Part shown: piece by piece, positions 6,183 to 14,101 of the stretch
How the letters are laid out: the number at the start of each line of letters is the position of its first letter
Position numbering within the stretch: position 1 is the stretch's first letter
DNA from: a virus
Direction: 5' to 3' (one strand)
Length of the DNA: 20,421 bases
IMG/VR virus record: IMGVR_UViG_3300025314_000477
Span: 1-20,421 of that record
Translations under genes and position numbers: made by a program
The notes under the pieces: model-generated
The model's input: only the letters and a program-made list of their open reading frames with translations
Database searches by the model: none
Told to the model about the DNA's origin: nothing

Positions 6183-7792
6183 AAGAGAAAATAACCTTAT
6201 CAGAGGGCGATTTAGCCCTATTAGAGATTTTGGATGACCCAGTTTTGTTTGGGGAGTTCATAAAAACTGATGATGAAGACATTGAGTCTGGTGGTTATGG
6301 ATGGAAATGGGATAACTACCAAAAGAAGATGTTGACTGACACATCATCTTTCATTAGTGTTGCCACAGGACGTAGCACTGGTAAAACAGAGAGTATGGAA
6401 TCAAAGATTATCCATACTGCTATCTCAAATAAGTATAGAAAGTCCAGTGCCAACGAAATCTTGCTGGTTGTTCAGAACAAGGCACAACTAGAACCTGTGT
6501 TTAATAAGATATGTAATACAATTAGAAGACACGCACTACTAAAGTGGTACACTGATAGGTTCAGTATCAACATGTCAAGTCACGAACTAAGACTATTGAA
6601 CGGATGTTTGGTTAGGTGCAGAATTGTTGGTTCTACTGCTGATAGTAACATTATCGGTTTGCACGTACCATGTGTATTCGTTGATGAAGGTCAGGTGTTC
6701 GGATACAATGCTTGGAACTCACTACAACAGTGTTTGACACAGTGGGATACTGGATTCCAGTTGTGGGTTAGCGGTGTACCTAATGGTCTTCGTGAGAAGA
6801 ACGTTTTGTACGAGTGTGACCAAGTAGAGGCTAAGTTCTCACGTCACAATTTATCAAGATTGGGAAGTAGCAGATATACTAAAGACCAACACGCAAATGA
6901 CCTTAAACAGTATGGTGGTGAGACAGGAGATGATTATATTCACTTGGTGCTAGGCGAACATGGTTCACCCGCATTCTCTGTCTTTGACAGAAAGTTAATG
7001 AAGATAGAAAGCTATCCAGTAACTTATTGTCTCCTTAACAACATCACACTAGACCAGCATAATGGTGAGTTCAACGAGTTATTGAAAGCTCCTGATTTAC
7101 CATTGGAAATTCAAATGAAGTGCGACCTAATCGTTGCTGGTATAGACGCTGGTTTCTCCAACGACCCCACAATTATTACTATATTGTGGCGAGACAAAGC
7201 GACAGGTGTTTGGCGTGAGTTTTTGAGATATGAACTGCGTAGAATCAAATATCCTACTCAGGCTAAAATTATAGACTGGTTGGACACGATATACAGGTTC
7301 AACATGCTTTGTATTGATGCTGGTTCTTCAGGTCTTGCTTTGTGTCAGATATTACAAGATAACGATGGTGATTTCAAGAGTAAGGGTTATCTAAAGAGAC
7401 TCATTCCTGTTGACTTCCAAGCTAATGTGGTTACAGGTTATGAAGAAGATAAGAATGACCCAAAGAAAAAGGTTGAAGTAAAGGATAGGGTGAGGAAGTT
7501 TACTATCCAAACTTTACAGAAGTGGTCACAGAATGACCAGATTATTGCTTTCTCAGACCAGGATGATGATGTCATATCTGAACTTGAGAGAGTTGGTTTT
7601 ACTAGGGATATGCTAGGACAACCGAAATTTTTTGTATATTCCCCTCAAGGTGGTCAAAAGGGAGAAGACCACATATTGGCTTCGTTGCTTACTTGGGTGT
7701 ATGGTTATTACAATAACTATTTTTCACCGCAGAGACCTACTACAAAGGGCAAATATAGCGACCTTGCTGGTGCTAAGTGGAATACGAGGTAA
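6179..7792 (+). CDS. terL: terminase large subunit (packaging ATPase and nuclease)
   Basis: The DNA-packaging motor, 537 residues, normal length. The N-terminal ATPase has a terminase-style Walker A (Gly64-Arg-Ser-Thr-Gly-Lys69-Thr) and Walker B Cys-Val-Phe-Val-Asp169-Glu170. The C-terminal RNase H-like nuclease shows the three acidic residues expected: Asp323 in Ala-Gly-Ile-Asp-Ala-Gly, Asp380 in Cys-Ile-Asp-Ala-Gly-Ser-Ser-Gly, and Asp497 in Gly-Glu-Asp-His. It drives DNA into the prohead through the portal encoded next, and cuts the concatemer. It starts inside the preceding gene's stop region without a clear Shine-Dalgarno, so translation is probably coupled. The motifs do not let me say whether it makes cos, pac or direct-terminal-repeat ends. 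Confidence 0.95.
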   Translation: MKEKITLSEGDLALLEILDDPVLFGEFIKTDDEDIESGGYGWKWDNYQKKMLTDTSSFISVATGRSTGKTESMESKIIHTAISNKYRKSSANEILLVVQNKAQLEPVFNKICNTIRRHALLKWYTDRFSINMSSHELRLLNGCLVRCRIVGSTADSNIIGLHVPCVFVDEGQVFGYNAWNSLQQCLTQWDTGFQLWVSGVPNGLREKNVLYECDQVEAKFSRHNLSRLGSSRYTKDQHANDLKQYGGETGDDYIHLVLGEHGSPAFSVFDRKLMKIESYPVTYCLLNNITLDQHNGEFNELLKAPDLPLEIQMKCDLIVAGIDAGFSNDPTIITILWRDKATGVWREFLRYELRRIKYPTQAKIIDWLDTIYRFNMLCIDAGSSGLALCQILQDNDGDFKSKGYLKRLIPVDFQANVVTGYEEDKNDPKKKVEVKDRVRKFTIQTLQKWSQNDQIIAFSDQDDDVISELERVGFTRDMLGQPKFFVYSPQGGQKGEDHILASLLTWVYGYYNNYFSPQRPTTKGKYSDLAGAKWNTR

Positions 7793-7797
7793 CATAG

Positions 7798-9300
7798 ATG
7801 GATAAGAAAACAACAAAAGTTGCGACTGGTAACAAGCAACCAATAAAATTGGCAAAGGCTACTGTTAATCCAGTTGTTATGGACGATAAGAGCGTCTTGT
7901 TCACAGGATATGTATTAGATGAAATGCAGATTCCAGCCGACTATCAAAAGTTGGTGAAGATGTGCAGATTCTTCTACATGCATGACCCTATTGCGGGTAC
8001 TGTTATGAACAAGATAGTTGATTGTGCTATAACACCTTTGACTAACAGAAAGGCAAATTGTTCCGATGAAGAGTATGCTGTATACAACTCTATCCTAGAC
8101 TTGCTACAGGAATTCTTCAGAAACGTATGCCTTGAATACCTATTATCAGGATTGGTTGTACCTCAGTATGAGTGGGCTAGAACAAGAGGTAGTGACCTAT
8201 CTCCTACTCTTGATTCCAGACGTAGAGTTTATGTTCCAGACAATATCTGGTTCAGAGACCCCGCTTCTCTTACTGTAAAACTATCACCTTTGATGAAGAG
8301 ATATATCTATGTTACTATTGATGTCAACACAATCCAGTTTATCAGAACTGGTAAGTTACCCGATGGCACTAAAGATGAGGAAATGCTAAAGGAGTTTGAA
8401 GAGAACTATCCTGAATTTGTCAAAGCAGTCAAGTCTTTGAAGGGAACGAAGATGCAGATAAAACTAGAGAACACAAGACCTATCTTCTCTAGAACATTAC
8501 CTGAGAATCCATATCCTATTCCTTACATGGAGAATGCTCTTGAGTCTTTACTTCACAAGAGAAACTTGAGAAAGATGGACTACTCAATCGCATCCAGAGT
8601 GATTGCGGCTATCCAGTTGATTAAACTTGGTAGTGACGATTTCCCATGTACTGATGAATCAGATTTTGACCAGATTAAGGAACAAATCAATTACCGCACG
8701 TCAACAGGTTATGCGGAGAGAATATATCAATTGTTTGCTAACCACACATTGACTATTCAGTGGGTATTCCCTGATACACAGGCAATGTTGAATAGAGAGA
8801 AATATTCTTCAGTGGAAGATGACATCATTGCTGGTCTTGGCTTCCCACGTACACTTATTACTGGTGAAACATTACGTTCTAGTACGGCTGGTGGTAGCGA
8901 CTTTGCGGCTTTCTCTCCTATTGCAACAATGGAAACGATAAGAGACAAGTTGCTTGAGTGGACTAAGGTTCTATATAAGGAAATGCAGGACAAGAACGGT
9001 TTCCAGAATCGTCCTATTCCAGCATGGTCTCCAATGAAGTTGTACAAACTTCTTGACCTTAACAACATTGGTGCTTCTATCTACAAGGAAGGCTCACTAT
9101 CCAGAAAGACTAGACTTGAGATGCAAGGTCTCGACTTCGACACTGAGGTTGAAAGAAAGACTGAGGAAGCTAAAGTGTACAAGAAGAATAAACTTCCTGA
9201 TGCACCTGCTCTACCATTCTCTTCTCCACAAATTGGTAATCGTCCAAGAGGTGGTGGAACACCTACTGAAGAACCAACGGTGGCTGAGGAAGAAAATTAA
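7798..9300 (+). CDS. portal protein
   Basis: A 500-residue portal (dodecameric ring at one capsid vertex, docking site for terminase and later the tail). Support: position directly after the large terminase; usual length; the central Pro-Ile-Pro-Tyr-Met-Glu-Asn-Ala-Leu-Glu segment followed by a long basic helix (Leu-Leu-His-Lys-Arg-Asn-Leu-Arg-Lys-Met-Asp), typical of phage portals; the Gly-Phe-Pro-Arg-Thr-Leu-Ile-Thr-Gly-Glu segment near residue 350, which resembles the portal stem/wing junction; and an acidic, Pro-rich disordered C-terminal tail. GAGG lies eight bases before the ATG. The next gene downstream is a sugar-nucleotide enzyme rather than a protease or capsid gene, which is unusual. 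Confidence 0.88.
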   Translation: MDKKTTKVATGNKQPIKLAKATVNPVVMDDKSVLFTGYVLDEMQIPADYQKLVKMCRFFYMHDPIAGTVMNKIVDCAITPLTNRKANCSDEEYAVYNSILDLLQEFFRNVCLEYLLSGLVVPQYEWARTRGSDLSPTLDSRRRVYVPDNIWFRDPASLTVKLSPLMKRYIYVTIDVNTIQFIRTGKLPDGTKDEEMLKEFEENYPEFVKAVKSLKGTKMQIKLENTRPIFSRTLPENPYPIPYMENALESLLHKRNLRKMDYSIASRVIAAIQLIKLGSDDFPCTDESDFDQIKEQINYRTSTGYAERIYQLFANHTLTIQWVFPDTQAMLNREKYSSVEDDIIAGLGFPRTLITGETLRSSTAGGSDFAAFSPIATMETIRDKLLEWTKVLYKEMQDKNGFQNRPIPAWSPMKLYKLLDLNNIGASIYKEGSLSRKTRLEMQGLDFDTEVERKTEEAKVYKKNKLPDAPALPFSSPQIGNRPRGGGTPTEEPTVAEEEN

Positions 9301-9309
9301 GGAGATTAT

Positions 9310-10254
9310 ATGAAGGTATTGGTTACAGGCGGGAGAGGGTTTCTTGGCACGTATGTCATAAACGAACTAATAGATAGTGGCTTTCCACGAGGTGACATAT
9401 ATGCTCCTTCATCGCTAGAGGCTAATCTTCTACAAGAAGAACAATGCCGTAGAGTTATGAAGGGTGCAGATGTGTGTATTCATCTAGCGGCACGTGTGGG
9501 CGGAATTGGTCTTAATAATGCTAAACCAGCAGACCTGTTCTACGAGAATATGCAGATGGGTCTTAACGTAGTACACGTATCACAACAGATGAAAATAGGT
9601 AAGTTGTTGGTTGTTGGAACTATCTGTGCATATCCTAAACTGACACCTGTACCGTTCAAAGAAGAAGACTTGTGGTGTGGTTATCCAGAAGAAACCAATG
9701 CTCCATATGGCATAGCAAAGAAGTCCCTTCTCGTCTACCTTCAATCTTGCAGAAAGGAATATGGTCTAAATGGTATATTCCTGTTACCTGTAAACCTTTA
9801 CGGTCCAGGTGATGATTTCAGTCCAGAAAGTTCTCATGTGATACCAGCACTGGTAAAGAAGTTCTACGATGCAAAGACCGAAAACTCAAAAGAGGTGATA
9901 GTTTGGGGTACTGGTAAAGCAACCAGAGAGTTCTTGTACGTGAGAGACTGTGCTGAGGCAATAGTTAAGGCACTGAAGACATACAATAAACCAGACCCAA
10001 TTAACGTTGGTGCTGGCTTCGAGATTTCTATTAAGGACTTGGTTGAAAAGATAGTCAAGTTATCAAACTACAGTGGTGAGATTGTTTGGGACAACACTAA
10101 ACCAGATGGTCAACCTAGAAGAATGCTTGACACCACCAAGGCGGAAAAGGAATTCGGTTTTAAGGCATCAACCTCATTTGACTATGGGTTGATGAGTACA
10201 ATTAAATGGTATGAGGATAAAGGTAAGGATGTTTATTCAAGAAGAACTGTATAG
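9310..10254 (+). CDS. fcl: GDP-L-fucose synthase-like NAD(P)-dependent epimerase/reductase
   Basis: A short-chain dehydrogenase of the extended type, 314 residues, closest in pattern to GDP-L-fucose synthase (WcaG/Fcl), which turns GDP-4-keto-6-deoxy-D-mannose into GDP-L-fucose. Seen: Rossmann Gly-Gly-Arg-Gly-Phe-Leu-Gly at residues 7-13; Ala-Ala-Arg-Val-Gly-Gly-Ile; Thr104 in place of the catalytic Ser; Cys106 at the epimerase acid/base position (Gly-Thr-Ile-Cys-Ala-Tyr-Pro); Tyr133 and Lys137 (Pro-Tyr-Gly-Ile-Ala-Lys); and His176 in Ser-Ser-His-Val-Ile-Pro-Ala-Leu. Cys106 and His176 correspond to the residues needed for 3,5-epimerisation, so an epimerase/reductase is favoured over a plain dehydratase. 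AAGGAG precedes the ATG. It starts nine bases after the portal gene with no promoter between them, so the two are probably transcribed together. Confidence 0.85.
   Translation: MKVLVTGGRGFLGTYVINELIDSGFPRGDIYAPSSLEANLLQEEQCRRVMKGADVCIHLAARVGGIGLNNAKPADLFYENMQMGLNVVHVSQQMKIGKLLVVGTICAYPKLTPVPFKEEDLWCGYPEETNAPYGIAKKSLLVYLQSCRKEYGLNGIFLLPVNLYGPGDDFSPESSHVIPALVKKFYDAKTENSKEVIVWGTGKATREFLYVRDCAEAIVKALKTYNKPDPINVGAGFEISIKDLVEKIVKLSNYSGEIVWDNTKPDGQPRRMLDTTKAEKEFGFKASTSFDYGLMSTIKWYEDKGKDVYSRRTV
10219..10231 (+). promoter_or_regulatory. ribosome binding site deciding the Nudix start
   Basis: AAAGG at 10219-10223 lies five bases before ATG 10229. The alternative in-frame ATG at 10211 has no such site, and the 10229 start gives the Met-Phe-Ile-Gln-Glu-Glu N-terminus typical of GDP-mannose mannosyl hydrolases. 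Confidence 0.6.
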
Positions 10255-10672
10255 TAAATTTGTAGAGTTAATGCCAATTGCATGTGTTGACATTCTCGTT
10301 CACCAAGGTGACAAGATTTTGTTCATCAAGCGTAACCAAGAACCAGCAAAAGGACAGTGGTGGGTTATTGGTGGTAGATTAGATAAGAATGAGACAATGG
10401 AACAATGTGCTCTGCGAAAGTGTAAAGAAGAGATTGGTCTCGATGTGGTAATAGAAAAGAAGATTGGTGTCTATGACGAGTTTTTTGATACCAGTATTCA
10501 GGGTCCATCTACTCACACTGTTTGTGTAGCTTTCTTGGCTACTCCAATTGGTAACATAGATGATTTTGCTGTGGATTCTACCAGCGATAGTGGAATCGTG
10601 ACTAATGTGATTGATGAACGCTTAGACCCATATGTTAAGCGACTATTGGTTGATAGCGGGATGGTGAGGTAA
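10229..10672 (+). CDS. gmm: GDP-mannose mannosyl hydrolase-like Nudix protein
   Basis: A 147-residue Nudix hydrolase resembling Gmm (WcaH/NudD), which splits GDP-mannose or GDP-glucose at the sugar carbon into GDP and free sugar. The Nudix box spans residues 49-71 (Gly49, Glu55, Arg63, Glu67, Glu68, Gly70). At position 64 a Lys replaces the Glu of the canonical Arg-Glu-x-x-Glu-Glu; deviation at this point is a known mark of the GDP-mannose hydrolases and fits their different bond cleavage. The N-terminus and the Gln-Trp-Trp-Val-Ile-Gly-Gly segment also fit. It lies between fcl and gmd, as gmm neighbours fcl and gmd in colanic-acid clusters. It may trim the GDP-mannose pool or recycle GDP. The start overlaps fcl by 26 bases. 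Activity as another Nudix hydrolase is possible. Confidence 0.8.
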   Translation: MFIQEELYSKFVELMPIACVDILVHQGDKILFIKRNQEPAKGQWWVIGGRLDKNETMEQCALRKCKEEIGLDVVIEKKIGVYDEFFDTSIQGPSTHTVCVAFLATPIGNIDDFAVDSTSDSGIVTNVIDERLDPYVKRLLVDSGMVR

Positions 10673-11736
10673 TGATGAAAGCTTTAATTACAGGTATAAC
10701 AGGGCAAGATGGCTCTTACCTGGCTGAATTTCTACTCTATAAGGGGTACGAGGTTCATGGAATTATAAGGAGAGCCAGTACATTTAATACGAGCAGACTA
10801 AACAATATCTATGTTGACCCACATGAAAAGGGTGCTCGTTTGTTCTTGCACTACGGTGATTTGACGGACTCTGAACAGGTTACTAACCTGATTTACAATT
10901 TGAAACCTGATGAAATATATCATCTCGGAGCACAGAGTCATGTGCGTGTAAGTTTTGATTGTCCAGAATTCACAAGTAACGTTACTGGACTTGGCACTAC
11001 TAGAATTCTAGAAGCAATCAGAAGAAGTAAGTACGAAGAGAAGTTTTACCAAGCATCCAGTAGTGAGATGTTCGGTGCTTCTACTCCACCTCAGAATGAA
11101 GATACTCCATTTCATCCTCGTAGTCCGTATGCGTGTGCTAAGGCTTATGCGTACTGGATGACAAAGAACTACAGAGATGGATATGGATTATTCGCTTGTA
11201 ATGGTATCTTATTCAATCACGAGAGTCCACGCAGAGGAGAGACATTCGTAACTAGAAAGATAACCAGAGCAATTGCTAACATACTTAATGGTAAACAGGA
11301 CAAATTGTATTTGGGTAATCTGGACGCATGTAGAGATTGGGGATTCGCTCCTGAGTATGTAGAGGGAATGTGGAAGATTCTACAACAAGACACACCAGAT
11401 GACTTTGTTCTAGGTACTGGTGAAACGCACAGTGTCAAAGAGTTTGTTCAGGAAGCATTCTCATATGCTGGTTTGAAGTGGACAGATTATGTTGATATAG
11501 ACCCAAGATACTTTAGACCTACAGAGGTTGAGAAGTTACAAGCAGACCCAAGCAAAGCAAATAAGGTATTTGGTTGGAAACCAAAGGTTACATTCAAAGA
11601 GTTGATTAGAGTTATGGTTGATTCTGACCTAGAACTGGCTGGAATAAATCCTATTGGTGAAGGAATCAAAGTAATTAACAATAAATTTGAATGGTGTACT
11701 TGGGGGCAAGGAAAGGAGATTCTCTGTGGAGATTAG
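10672..11736 (+). CDS. gmd: GDP-mannose 4,6-dehydratase
   Basis: Converts GDP-D-mannose into GDP-4-keto-6-deoxy-D-mannose, the branch point to fucose, perosamine, rhamnose and related sugars. The 354-residue sequence is close to standard: Thr-Gly-Ile-Thr-Gly-Gln-Asp-Gly-Ser cofactor loop near the N-terminus; Arg-Arg-Ala-Ser and Arg-Leu-Asn NADP-contact segments; catalytic Ser130 and Glu132 (Ala-Ser-Ser-Ser-Glu-Met-Phe-Gly) and Tyr153/Lys157 (Ser-Pro-Tyr-Ala-Cys-Ala-Lys); and the Asn-His-Glu-Ser-Pro-Arg-Arg-Gly-Glu signature. ATG 10672 overlaps the previous stop by one base; ATG 10675 is better placed behind GAGG and gives the family's usual Met-Lys-Ala-Leu-Ile-Thr-Gly start. Its substrate must come from host GDP-mannose, as no ManA/B/C gene is in the window. 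Confidence 0.96.
   Translation: MMKALITGITGQDGSYLAEFLLYKGYEVHGIIRRASTFNTSRLNNIYVDPHEKGARLFLHYGDLTDSEQVTNLIYNLKPDEIYHLGAQSHVRVSFDCPEFTSNVTGLGTTRILEAIRRSKYEEKFYQASSSEMFGASTPPQNEDTPFHPRSPYACAKAYAYWMTKNYRDGYGLFACNGILFNHESPRRGETFVTRKITRAIANILNGKQDKLYLGNLDACRDWGFAPEYVEGMWKILQQDTPDDFVLGTGETHSVKEFVQEAFSYAGLKWTDYVDIDPRYFRPTEVEKLQADPSKANKVFGWKPKVTFKELIRVMVDSDLELAGINPIGEGIKVINNKFEWCTWGQGKEILCGD
11713..11728 (+). promoter_or_regulatory. ribosome binding site deciding a GTG start
   Basis: AAGGAG at 11713-11718, seven bases before GTG 11726, inside the end of gmd. It marks the acetyltransferase start; the upstream in-frame ATG at 11687 has no ribosome site and would add 13 residues not expected for the family. 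Confidence 0.75.
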
Positions 11737-12166
11737 ACATTTTACTGATAAGGATATTGATGGTCTTATAAAGCTACAAGAAGATAACAAGGGAGAGTTC
11801 AAGTATTTTACTCCTCACCCAGTTGATAGGGTAACTTTGCTATCCATAATCAAGACAGCCAAATTAGACCTATATTACGTGGTGGTGTATGAAGGAAATG
11901 TTATTGGCTATGGCATATTACGTGGAATGGACGAGGGATACAAAGTACCTAGTTTGGGAATCGGTATTGATAAGAAGTTTTATGGTACTGGGGTTGGTTC
12001 TCTGCTTATGAACTTCTTGGAGACTACTGCTCGGATTCGTGGCTATAAGAAAATGAGACTGCGTGTCTACAACGAAAACAAGAGAGCGTTTCCGTTCTAT
12101 TTGAAACTTGGTTATAAGTATGAACCATACGATGAACACTCTGTTTTAGGTTTTAAGGAGTTATAA
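11726..12166 (+). CDS. GNAT-family N-acetyltransferase
   Basis: A 146-residue Gcn5-related acetyltransferase, which moves an acetyl group from acetyl-CoA to an amine. It opens with the usual Ile-Arg-His-Phe-Thr-Asp-Lys-Asp strand-helix. The acetyl-CoA pyrophosphate loop is Phe-Tyr86-Gly87-Thr-Gly89-Val-Gly91 after Leu-Gly-Ile-Gly-Ile-Asp. The end has the standard [16 protein letters not shown] element. GTG start by ribosome site; 11-base overlap with gmd and 1-base overlap with the next gene. In this setting a 4-amino sugar made by the aminotransferase at 14094 is a possible substrate, though known perosamine N-acetyltransferases are often of the left-handed beta-helix type. A protein substrate cannot be excluded. 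Confidence 0.85.
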   Translation: MEIRHFTDKDIDGLIKLQEDNKGEFKYFTPHPVDRVTLLSIIKTAKLDLYYVVVYEGNVIGYGILRGMDEGYKVPSLGIGIDKKFYGTGVGSLLMNFLETTARIRGYKKMRLRVYNENKRAFPFYLKLGYKYEPYDEHSVLGFKEL

Positions 12167-12399
12167 TGGACATTAGTAAGAAGTCTATTGGTGTCTTGAT
12201 TGACGAGTTAATAACCACTGACATTAAGTGTTGGTTTGCCCAAGAGAAATTACTTGCTGGAAAAGATGACCACGAAGTGGCAGAAGCGGCAAAGGATGCA
12301 CAAGCACTCAATGCCAGGAGAAACCAACTAATACGAGTTATTGATGAGATACTAGGTCAAGGTGGTATTTCTTTACTGAGGAAGAGTTATGACAAATAG
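12166..12399 (+). CDS. small helical protein of unknown function in the glycan cassette
   Basis: A 77-residue, probably all-helical protein. AAGGAG lies five bases before the ATG, and both ends overlap neighbours (one base with the acetyltransferase, 11 with the next gene), so it is firmly part of the operon. The pattern Ile-Gly-Val-Leu-Ile-Asp-Glu-Leu-Ile-Thr-Thr-Asp-Ile-Lys-Cys-Trp, then Leu-Asn-Ala-Arg-Arg-Asn-Gln-Leu-Ile-Arg-Val-Ile-Asp, recalls small helical proteins (DUF4254-like) found beside glycosyltransferases, but this is a weak memory match. The function is unknown. A helper or chaperone of the adjacent glycosyltransferase is conceivable. Confidence 0.7.
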   Translation: MDISKKSIGVLIDELITTDIKCWFAQEKLLAGKDDHEVAEAAKDAQALNARRNQLIRVIDEILGQGGISLLRKSYDK

Positions 12400-12661
12400 A
12401 CGACTCTTCATGTACGCCACACAAACTAAGTTGGTAGAAGAGGAGTCATTCTTATTTTACAAGTTAGGTTTTGATGTATACACGGCGGCTTGGGCAACGA
12501 ATCAGACAACACATTTCTTGGGTTATCGTGAGTTTCACCCAAAGCACTTCTATCAAGGTTCATGCGATTTCTTGTCCGATTCTGATAAGAAGATACTATC
12601 CAAGATTGATGTTGAATGGGTAAACTACCAAGAACTCCTACGATATACTATCCAGATGTAA
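12389..12661 (+). CDS. N-terminal part of a probable glycosyltransferase, split by a frameshift
   Basis: A 90-residue frame that looks like the first third of a GT-B glycosyltransferase: a short N-terminal strand (Arg-Arg-Leu-Phe-Met-Tyr-Ala-Thr) with a helix and second strand (Gly-Phe-Asp-Val-Tyr-Thr-Ala-Ala). It has a good ribosome site (GAGG seven bases before the ATG), unlike the frame that follows. It ends at a TAA within the overlap with 12616-13410, whose frame lies one base back. Both pieces joined give about 340-350 residues, a normal glycosyltransferase length. No canonical slippery heptamer is seen in the 46-base overlap. A one-base deletion, real or from sequencing, is the simplest explanation; a stand-alone short protein is the alternative. 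Confidence 0.6.
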   Translation: MTNRRLFMYATQTKLVEEESFLFYKLGFDVYTAAWATNQTTHFLGYREFHPKHFYQGSCDFLSDSDKKILSKIDVEWVNYQELLRYTIQM

Positions 12662-13410
12662 GCAAGGTTCTACTGGAAAACTTCGATGCAATGTATGTGT
12701 CAGCACCAACACCTTGGTTGCTTTATGCAGAAGATTTCCTAAAAGCTGGCAAGATTGTGGTGTATCGTTCATTCGGGTATCCACCGTATACTTGGGGTAA
12801 GTTCGTTGATTTGGATGTTTTGTTTAAGTATGATAAATTCCATGTGGTTACTTGTGTTCCTATTGACCAGAAGCAATACCAGAGGTCTTATACTGCGGTA
12901 ACCATGCTTAATAGGGAACTAATAGAACCACTACCAACAGCACCAAGTAGATATACTTTTACAGTGTTCCCCGACATCTCACCCACCATAAAGAAGTCAG
13001 TCATGGCTCATATGAATGATATGCAAATACCCTGGACTTTACATGATTATTCTAAGGATGCCTGGAAATCTCATAGTGAGATAAATAAGTTGTTTGCGGA
13101 GTGTTTCTTATATTTGGACCTTAACAATAATGTGAGATATACAGCATTAGAAGCTATACTTCATGGAAAGGTTGCTGTTATCAAAGATAATTATATGTTG
13201 AGTTACATGAGAGACACAGGTCTAACCATAGAGGACAAGTTCTGGTATACAAATTACGAATCAGACCTTAGAGAGACAGTTCTAAAGTTGTACCTCGATG
13301 ACCGTTTTAGAAATAAGATTTTAGAGGCACAAAAAGTGTGGTTGAATGGCACATTAGATTCAGCCGTAAATGTTTGGTGTAAAGTGTTAGAGGTAAAGGA
13401 TGATAACTAG
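12616..13410 (+). CDS. C-terminal part of a probable glycosyltransferase (family GT4-like), same split gene
   Basis: A 264-residue frame that continues the preceding one at -1. The first residues are probably not a natural N-terminus: ATG 12616 has no Shine-Dalgarno, directly follows a TGA in its own frame, and nearly every other gene here has a clear site. The body shows GT-B features: a strand-rich middle (Phe-Asp-Ala-Met-Tyr-Val-Ser-Ala-Pro-Thr-Pro; Lys-Ile-Val-Val-Tyr-Arg-Ser-Phe-Gly-Tyr) and a C-terminal donor-binding segment, Tyr-Thr-Ala-Leu-Glu-Ala-Ile-Leu-His-Gly-Lys-Val-Ala-Val. This last element resembles the second Glu of the GT4 Glu-x7-Glu motif. The end overlaps the FkbM gene by 11 bases. 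The donor is probably a nucleotide sugar from the same cassette (inference). Confidence 0.65.
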   Translation: MGKLPRTPTIYYPDVSKVLLENFDAMYVSAPTPWLLYAEDFLKAGKIVVYRSFGYPPYTWGKFVDLDVLFKYDKFHVVTCVPIDQKQYQRSYTAVTMLNRELIEPLPTAPSRYTFTVFPDISPTIKKSVMAHMNDMQIPWTLHDYSKDAWKSHSEINKLFAECFLYLDLNNNVRYTALEAILHGKVAVIKDNYMLSYMRDTGLTIEDKFWYTNYESDLRETVLKLYLDDRFRNKILEAQKVWLNGTLDSAVNVWCKVLEVKDDN

Positions 13411-14101
13411 GTTCTTCGGACAGTGGGATATACCAGTTGATAAGGTTCTGTATGAGAACTACTTTAAGGATGTTGAAAGTGGTACATTTATAGATTGTGG
13501 TGCGGCAGAAGGTGCATTGTATAGCAATACTTTTGCTTTCGAGAGAGAAGCTAACTGGACTGGGTTGTGTCTTGAACCTTCACCAAAAGCTTTTGCTGAG
13601 TTGATTGTTAACAGACCTAAAGCAACTAATCTAAACATCGGATTATCAAACAAAGATGGTGTGATTACATTCACCCAAGCTGTCCATCCTGTAGGTACTG
13701 GCGCAGGTCTTCCAGCAGGTGGTGCTGTAAGTTACCTACCTAATTTGAAGAAAGAGATAGGTGCTTGGGGGTATAACTTCTCTGAGATACCAATAAATGT
13801 CTTGACCTATAGGACTATGGTTACAAAGTACAACATTATTAAAGTTGACCTATTGGTTATTGATGTCGAGGGTCACGAGATGTCTGTCATAGAGGGTATG
13901 GTTGGTGCTTCGGTTCTTCCAAAGGTTATCTGTATTGAATATCCCATAACTGGTATCAACAAGATAACAAGAGCACTTACCAATCTAGGATATAGGCTAG
14001 ATTTTGTTAGTTATAACAATGCGTTCTTCTCTAACGGAGTAGAGAGTAAGGAATGGTTCGGTAAGACAAAATTATGGGAAGGATGTTATCAAGATGACTA
14101 A
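13400..14101 (+). CDS. FkbM-family SAM-dependent methyltransferase
   Basis: A 233-residue class I methyltransferase of the FkbM type, whose members mostly O-methylate sugars or hydroxyl groups. SAM motif I is Gly28-Thr-Phe-Ile-Asp32-Cys-Gly-Ala-Ala-Glu37-Gly. The ribose-binding acid is in Leu-Cys-Leu-Glu-Pro-Ser-Pro-Lys-Ala-Phe, and the FkbM hallmark Leu-Leu-Val-Ile-Asp-Val-Glu-Gly-His-Glu follows at about residue 150, then Cys-Ile-Glu-Tyr. AGAGG lies six bases before the ATG. It overlaps the glycosyltransferase before it (11 bases) and the aminotransferase after it (8 bases), so it belongs to the same transcript. It probably caps or decorates the glycan by O-methylation; the exact acceptor is unknown. 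Confidence 0.88.
   Translation: MITRFFGQWDIPVDKVLYENYFKDVESGTFIDCGAAEGALYSNTFAFEREANWTGLCLEPSPKAFAELIVNRPKATNLNIGLSNKDGVITFTQAVHPVGTGAGLPAGGAVSYLPNLKKEIGAWGYNFSEIPINVLTYRTMVTKYNIIKVDLLVIDVEGHEMSVIEGMVGASVLPKVICIEYPITGINKITRALTNLGYRLDFVSYNNAFFSNGVESKEWFGKTKLWEGCYQDD

Noticed and set aside
9053-9313. Overlapping + strand frame at the end of the portal gene
   Set aside because: Entirely within the portal coding region in another frame; basic, low-complexity-like translation and no ribosome site.
12616-12661. Programmed -1 frameshift with canonical slippery heptamer
   Set aside because: None of the zero-frame heptamers in the overlap fits X-XXY-YYZ, so a standard programmed shift is not supported.
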